From: JAVJUV01 sp040220415
GTDB lineage: Bacteria; Pseudomonadota; Alphaproteobacteria; Rhodobacterales; Rhodobacteraceae
Direction of reading: 5' to 3'
Assembly (NCBI GenBank): GCA_040220415.1
Contig: JAVJUV010000119.1
Coordinates: 1 to 64,000, forward strand
DNA length: 64,000 bases
Shown here: in pieces, positions 59,660 through 64,000 of the stretch
Layout of the letters: every line of letters starts with the position of its first letter
How positions within the stretch are numbered: the first letter of the stretch is position 1
The notes under the pieces: model-generated
Databases searched by the model: none
The model's input: the letters and a program-made list of their open reading frames with translations, nothing else
Told to the model about the DNA's origin: nothing
Program-made: the position numbers and the translations under genes

Positions 59660-60934
59660 TCAGCGGTCAAGCAGATCCTGAACTTCAAGCTCGGCGTCTG
59701 CCAAGGCGTCGTCCACGGGCTTTCCGGTCAACCAGATCGCCTGCAACTCTCGGTTCAGTACGTCCTGGATGGCACCGTAGCGCTCGGACGGTGGTGTATC
59801 CTTGGCGATCGCCGCGGTACCTGTGTACTCGTCGCGGTGCGGAAGCGATGCATATGCATCGCTGTCCAGGACCGACTTGCGCACCGCCATGTGACCTGTA
59901 CGGGCCCAGTCGATGTTGTGATCGTTGATGAAGGCCAGAACCTTCATCGCCGCAGCACGCTCTTCGCCGTCGAGCGAACTGGGGATCGCCCACATATGGC
60001 TGTCGGCCCAGGTCGCGCCTGTGTCGAACAAGGTCGGGAAATCAGCGACATAATAGTTGTCCAGCCCGACCTCTTCCTTCGCCGCTTCGGCGGTATAGAA
60101 ATCCACGACCCATGTGCCGTTCACCAGAACCGCAGCTTCGCCGTTCAGGAATGCCTGCTGGCTATCGGCATAGTTCAACTGCGGGTTGGCAAGCCCGGCG
60201 TCGAAAAGTTGCGTGATCGCCGTCACCGCGTTCTTGGCGGCCTCGTTGTTGATCGTAGCGGTGCCGTCCTCGGTGAAGATATTGGCGTTCTGCTGCCACA
60301 TCAGGGCAAGGACAAGGCGCACACCGATCGGGAACTGCGCGAAGTCGGCGGCCAGGTAATCCTGTCCCGTCGCCTCCTTGACCTTCTGTGCATGTTCCAG
60401 AAGCTCCTCGGGTGTCGAAGGCAGCACCGGCTTGCCATCCTCGACCAGCCCCGCCTCGGCCATGATATCCATGTTCACGTGCCAGAGGTTGGCGTGGAAA
60501 TCCATTGGCACGCCATAGATTCCGCCGTTGAAGCTGACGGCCGCCAGCGCGTTCGCGCTCCAGTCGTTCGGATCGATATCCGCCGCTTCCAGATCGCCCG
60601 AGATCTCGGCGATTGCACCAAGACCCGCGAACTCGGGCACGCGGTGACGATGCATGACGTGAACGTCCGGCGGGGTGCCACCGGCATAGGCCGCCTTGAT
60701 CTGGTCGTAATAGTTGCCCCAGTCCGTCGGCAGCGTGTTGATCGAGATGCCTTCAAGCTCGGCGTCTGCCGCATTGATGATGGACTGGATGATGCAGGCT
60801 TCCCCGGTAGACGTCGTGGTATCGGTACCCGCATCCTCGCAGGCGCCGAAGAACCGGCCCAGGGTGACCTCCTGCGCAAGCGCGCCGGTGGCAAGTGTCG
60901 CGGCCGCAGCCGCTGTCAGTAGCACATTTTTCAT
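59660..60934 (-). CDS. Sugar ABC importer extracellular binding protein (family 1)
   Basis: 424 residues with a signal peptide (NVLLTAAAAATLATGALAQ). Family 1 pattern: INTLPTDWGNYYDQIKAAYAG, GTPPDVHVMHRHRVPEFAGLGA, and VLVNGTWVVDFY in the second lobe. A disulfide is possible between the two Cys (GACEDAG and GEACII) near the N-terminus. It is third in the operon after two permease genes, and the glycosidase follows. The ATG at 60934 follows AGGGAGGAAAA. Confidence 0.88.
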   Translation of the reverse strand: MKNVLLTAAAAATLATGALAQEVTLGRFFGACEDAGTDTTTSTGEACIIQSIINAADAELEGISINTLPTDWGNYYDQIKAAYAGGTPPDVHVMHRHRVPEFAGLGAIAEISGDLEAADIDPNDWSANALAAVSFNGGIYGVPMDFHANLWHVNMDIMAEAGLVEDGKPVLPSTPEELLEHAQKVKEATGQDYLAADFAQFPIGVRLVLALMWQQNANIFTEDGTATINNEAAKNAVTAITQLFDAGLANPQLNYADSQQAFLNGEAAVLVNGTWVVDFYTAEAAKEEVGLDNYYVADFPTLFDTGATWADSHMWAIPSSLDGEERAAAMKVLAFINDHNIDWARTGHMAVRKSVLDSDAYASLPHRDEYTGTAAIAKDTPPSERYGAIQDVLNRELQAIWLTGKPVDDALADAELEVQDLLDR

Positions 60935-60960
60935 CGTTTTTCCTCCCTGAGATGTGCGTT

Positions 60961-61794
60961 TCAGCCCTTGGATCCACCGACGGTCATGGCTTGCACCACG
61001 TACCGCTGGAAGATCAGGAACAGGATGACGACCGGAAGCGAGGCAATGACGCCCGAGGCCATGACACGGCCCAGACCTTCCGATTGCGCGAAGTTCGATT
61101 GGATGGACGCCAGACCCAGCGTGATCGTGAAATATTCCCGCTGCTGTGCGGACACGAGCGGCCAGAGATAGTCATTCCATGCGTAGAGAAATGTCAGGAT
61201 CGCCAGCGTCATCATTGCGGGACGCGCAAGCGGCAGCATGACGTACCAGAAAATCTGCAACCATCCCACGCCGTCCAGACGCGCCGCTTCCTCTATGTCC
61301 TTGGGAATAGCCCGGAAGAACTGCAGCATCAGGAAAACGCCGATCGGCACGGCCATGCGCGGCAGGATCAGTGCGTGATAGCTGTTGTGCCAGCCAAGAT
61401 CGGCGAACATCGTGTAAAGCGGGATGAAGACCGCCTGTTCCGGAACCATCAGGCCGATCAGGCATATTACCGTAATCGTGTTCTTGAACGGGAAATTCAG
61501 GCGGGCCAGCGCATAGCCGGCCGTTGTCGACACAGCCAGCACGCCAAGGGTCATGCCCAGCGAGACGACCAGCGAATTCAGGAACCACCAGGGGGTCTGG
61601 CCGAACTTGAACAGCGCGGCATAGTTCTCCGCGGTGAACGGGATCGGAACCAAACCGAATGCCGTGGTCGACGTGGTGCGGGCCAGAACCTCGTTCGGCT
61701 GGAACGACAGCGAGACCATCCAGATCGTCGGCACGAGCCAGATGAAAGCCGGAACCGACAGGGCCAGGACAAGCCAGTAGTATCCTCTGTTCAT
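60961..61794 (-). CDS. Sugar ABC importer permease (MalG family)
   Basis: 277 residues with six membrane segments. The EAA loop is EEAARLDGVGWLQIFWYVMLP, and the C-terminus QRYVVQAMTVGGSKG is the typical MalG end. The ATG at 61794 shares one base with the stop of the upstream permease (TGATG). There is no ATPase gene in this operon, so a shared MalK-type ATPase such as the one at 42236 is needed. Confidence 0.9.
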   Translation of the reverse strand: MNRGYYWLVLALSVPAFIWLVPTIWMVSLSFQPNEVLARTTSTTAFGLVPIPFTAENYAALFKFGQTPWWFLNSLVVSLGMTLGVLAVSTTAGYALARLNFPFKNTITVICLIGLMVPEQAVFIPLYTMFADLGWHNSYHALILPRMAVPIGVFLMLQFFRAIPKDIEEAARLDGVGWLQIFWYVMLPLARPAMMTLAILTFLYAWNDYLWPLVSAQQREYFTITLGLASIQSNFAQSEGLGRVMASGVIASLPVVILFLIFQRYVVQAMTVGGSKG

Positions 61795-62888
61795 CAGCTT
61801 TTCTCCCGTCCGACAAAGAACTGGATCACCGAGAACGTGCCCATGATGAAGAACAGGAAGACCGCCATGGCGCTCGCGCGCCCAAGCTCGCTGTCGCGGA
61901 ATCCGGTCTGGTAGATGTAACGGACCAGAACCTGCGTCGTGTCGTTCGGCCCGCCCTGGGTCATCAGGTGCGGCTGTCCGAAGACCTGGAAGTGCAGGAT
62001 GATCTGCAGAACGACGACAAGGGTGATCGTCCGCTTGAGATTCGGCAGTGTTATGTGGCGGAAAGCCTTGACGCCCCGGCAATTGTCCAGCGCAGCCGCC
62101 TCGTAAAGGTCTCGACTGATATCCTGAAGTCCGGCCAGGAACAGGATCATGGCAATGCCGAGCGACCACCAGATGGTCGTGATGACGATAGCCGCCATGG
62201 CGAATTGCTCGTCGGTCAGCCAGTTTATCGGTGTTCCGCCCAGAACGTCGGTGACGTTAGCGATCAGACCCTGACGCGGCGAGAACATGATCTGCCAGAT
62301 CAGCGTGACGACCGTCACCGACAGAACCTGGCTGAGGAAGAACAATGTCCGCAACGCCGACATCGCCTTGGTCTCTCGATTGATCGCGGCCGCCAGAACG
62401 AGGGCCGTTATCGTTACTCCGGGAACCGTAAGACCAACGAACAGCAACGTGTTTCCGACCGTTGGCCAGAACCGTCGGTCATACCACCGTCCCCCTTCGC
62501 CGGGATGAATGCCGGGGAGGACAAAGAGCAGCGCTGAAGCCACGCCCAGGGCGATGGCGTTGACGCTGCTCAACCGGCCCATCCGACGAAGGATGACGGC
62601 GGCGGCAAGTCCCAGAAGGGCAGGCACTTGCCAGATCGGTGCATTGAACGGGGTCCAGATTATGTTCCGGCCCCACATGACCCGGACATAATTGCGTGTG
62701 CCGACGAACTCCTTGGCGTCCGGATTGAACGCGACCGCCAGAAGGTTCCAGTCGTGCAGGCTGATCCAGACGCCCTTGAAGAACGGATAGATAAGAAATA
62801 GCGCATAAGTCGCCAAAAACGGCAAAAGAAGCACATACGCCGCGCGTGTCTGGTTCAGAAACCGTCCCGACTTTGCCGATGGCCGCAC
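61794..62888 (-). CDS. Sugar ABC importer permease (MalF family)
   Basis: 364 residues, somewhat longer than most. The N-terminus AAYVLLLPFLATYALFLIYP is followed by a long periplasmic and membrane insert (about residues 60-150) holding two additional spans (VPALLGLAAAVILRRMG and ALGVASALLFVLPGI). The EAA loop is EAAALDNCRGVKAFRHITLP. It is the first gene of the operon, divergent from the LacI regulator with a palindromic operator in the 87-nt gap. Confidence 0.88.
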   Translation of the reverse strand: MRPSAKSGRFLNQTRAAYVLLLPFLATYALFLIYPFFKGVWISLHDWNLLAVAFNPDAKEFVGTRNYVRVMWGRNIIWTPFNAPIWQVPALLGLAAAVILRRMGRLSSVNAIALGVASALLFVLPGIHPGEGGRWYDRRFWPTVGNTLLFVGLTVPGVTITALVLAAAINRETKAMSALRTLFFLSQVLSVTVVTLIWQIMFSPRQGLIANVTDVLGGTPINWLTDEQFAMAAIVITTIWWSLGIAMILFLAGLQDISRDLYEAAALDNCRGVKAFRHITLPNLKRTITLVVVLQIILHFQVFGQPHLMTQGGPNDTTQVLVRYIYQTGFRDSELGRASAMAVFLFFIMGTFSVIQFFVGREKS

Positions 62889-62922
62889 CGATTCCTCCCC
62901 GATTCAATGCTGATTCCTCTTG

Positions 62923-62939
62923 TGCTAAAATTATTAGCA
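62923..62939. promoter_or_regulatory. LacI-family operator, with an extra half-site
   Basis: TGCTAA-AATTA-TTAGCA is a perfect palindrome with a five-base spacer, and a third TTAGCAA half lies at 62947-62953. It sits in the AT-rich divergent region between the permease gene (start 62888) and the LacI gene (start 62976), so it can control both. Confidence 0.7.
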
Positions 62940-62975
62940 ATATTTATTAGCAAAGATCAAGAGGCGAGTTCGAAG

Positions 62976-64000
62976 ATGAATGATACGCGAAGGGCGGACA
63001 AACGTCGGGTGACCATGAAAGACGTGGCCGTCCGGGCCGGCGTTTCCCAGTCGACTGTTTCATTCGTACTGAACGGACTTGAAGACATGCGGATCAGCTC
63101 CGACACGCGAAAGCGCGTGATGGATGCCGCAGCCGAGCTTGAATACCAACCCCGCGCTGCTGGCCGCCCTCCAAAATCCGCGGGGCTGGGTGTTTTGGGT
63201 GTACTTTTCGACGAGATCGCGACAAGCCCTTTCGCATCCATTTCGATCGAAGGCATCCAGGAAGAAGCGTGGAAACACGATGTCATCGTAGAGGTCTTCA
63301 TGACCGGCAGAAATCGCGACTACGAAAACGAAGTCTTGAAGAAATGGTCCCGCGATCGGGTTCGGGGTGTCGTCTATGGCTCGATCCTGACCCGAGCCGC
63401 GTCTCCGCCCGAAGGTCTTTCCCGTCATCGTTCCATCCTTCTCAACTGCTATGACAAGGATGCCCGGTATCCGTCTGTCGTCCCCGCCGAGCGGCGCGGC
63501 GGCGAGGTTGCGACCGAGGCACTTCTTGCAGAAGGCCACCGCCGCATCGCCTTCATCTCTGGCGAAACCTGGATGGAAGCCTCCGACCAGCGAATGGAAG
63601 GCTACGAGCGGGCCCTTCGGGCCGCGGGTATTCCTGTCGACCCGTCGCTGATCGTCGAGGGCAACTTCCTGCCCAGCGGCGGCCGCGATGCCACACTGCG
63701 CCTCATGTCCGGACCGGACCGGCCCGACGCGATTTTCTGCGCGAACGACCTCATGGCCATCGGCTGCTACGAGGCGCTCAAGGAGCTGGGCGAAAAGATT
63801 GGCGACACCATCGCCGTCATGGGCTACGACGACCAGGAAGTTGCCGAACACCTTTCTCCCGCGCTTTCCACCGTGCTTTTGCCGCACCGCGAAATGGGAC
63901 AATGGTGCGCGCGACAACTGATCGACGACGGCGATCTTCCGCAAGAGCAGGTTCGAATCGAATGCCCGCTGGTCACTCGAAAATCGCACCGCGCACCGGC
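62976..64000 (+). CDS. LacI-family transcriptional regulator, 3' end beyond the window
   Basis: About 341 residues visible. The N-terminal helix-turn-helix is VTMKDVAVRAGVSQSTVSFVLNG (shown for position, residues 13-35 approximately), followed by the hinge (RKRVMDAAAELEYQPRAAGR) and a periplasmic-binding-like effector domain (IFCANDLMAIGCYEAL, VMGYDDQEVAEHLSPALSTV). The ATG at 62976 has an upstream GAGGCGAG. Likely represses the divergent sugar importer-glycosidase operon through the palindrome at 62923. Nearly complete; the last few residues lie off the edge. Confidence 0.92.
   Translation, partial: MNDTRRADKRRVTMKDVAVRAGVSQSTVSFVLNGLEDMRISSDTRKRVMDAAAELEYQPRAAGRPPKSAGLGVLGVLFDEIATSPFASISIEGIQEEAWKHDVIVEVFMTGRNRDYENEVLKKWSRDRVRGVVYGSILTRAASPPEGLSRHRSILLNCYDKDARYPSVVPAERRGGEVATEALLAEGHRRIAFISGETWMEASDQRMEGYERALRAAGIPVDPSLIVEGNFLPSGGRDATLRLMSGPDRPDAIFCANDLMAIGCYEALKELGEKIGDTIAVMGYDDQEVAEHLSPALSTVLLPHREMGQWCARQLIDDGDLPQEQVRIECPLVTRKSHRAP

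Noticed and set aside
11..63990. tRNA or rRNA genes
   Set aside because: No cloverleaf or rRNA-like segment was noticed by eye in the intergenic regions; a dedicated scan such as tRNAscan could still find one.

Overview
The window is about 64 kb of GC-rich alphaproteobacterial chromosome, most likely from a marine Rhodobacteraceae (Roseobacter-type) bacterium. Supporting signs are a mutY-dciA-dsbA block, a pleD/DUF3572 pair, MipZ, a class I PHB locus with CTGC-N3-GCAG (PhaR-type) sites, BciA of bacteriochlorophyll synthesis, a glucosylglycerol cassette, and many sugar ABC transporters. Genes are dense, often with ATGA or TGATG overlaps. I saw no rRNA, tRNA, CRISPR array or intact mobile element.

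Regions. (1) 1-4260: galU (cut by the window edge) diverges from gpsA-ggpP-ggpS, a compact set for making the osmolyte glucosylglycerol. (2) 4261-9325: a fused acyl-CoA-synthetase-like/GNAT protein acetyltransferase followed by a histone-deacetylase-family enzyme, behind a perfect FNR-type box; then an MFS transporter. (3) 9326-10537: a repeat-bearing intergenic stretch and bciA. (4) 10649-16698: DUF4170-waaA-lpxK (lipid A/Kdo), dsbA, dciA, mutY, alkB. (5) 16774-20562: EF-hand protein, ECF sigma factor, small membrane protein and periplasmic sensor-like protein; then a PleD-type diguanylate cyclase and DUF3572. (6) 20573-24418: phaZ, phaC, phaP. (7) 24458-29515: DUF1330, exbB-exbD-exbD, and a hydantoinase / Asp-Glu-hydantoin racemase / DHDPS-family operon. 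(8) 29673-31560: mipZ and an unrecognised membrane protein.

(9) 31672-49506 is a large carbohydrate locus. On the minus strand lie an 846-residue-class putative carbohydrate-active enzyme, a GH105 hydrolase and an FrcBCA-like ABC importer. On the plus strand lies a second importer (binding protein, two permeases, MalK-type ATPase), followed without gaps by three Gfo/Idh/MocA oxidoreductases, a CE15-like esterase and a QuiC-type 3-dehydroshikimate dehydratase. It looks like uptake and breakdown of an acidic, possibly esterified plant or algal glycan or glycoside. (10) 49531-55141: an EF-G paralogue, an FAH-family (keto-deoxy sugar acid dehydratase-like) enzyme, a D-2-hydroxyacid dehydrogenase, a remnant of a gamma-glutamyltransferase-family gene, and an AbrB-family membrane protein. 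(11) 55224-58337: GntR regulator with TcuA and TcuB (tricarballylate-type oxidation). (12) 58494-64000: a clan-A glycosidase and a third sugar importer (binding protein plus two permeases, no ATPase), diverging from a LacI regulator cut by the window end, with a clear palindromic operator between them.

The most interesting items are the glycan locus, with its unclassified large enzyme and three tandem oxidoreductases; the EF-hand/ECF sigma operon; the divergent WaaA with an apparent CTG start; the FNR box on the acetylation operon; and a PhaR-like site in front of galU.
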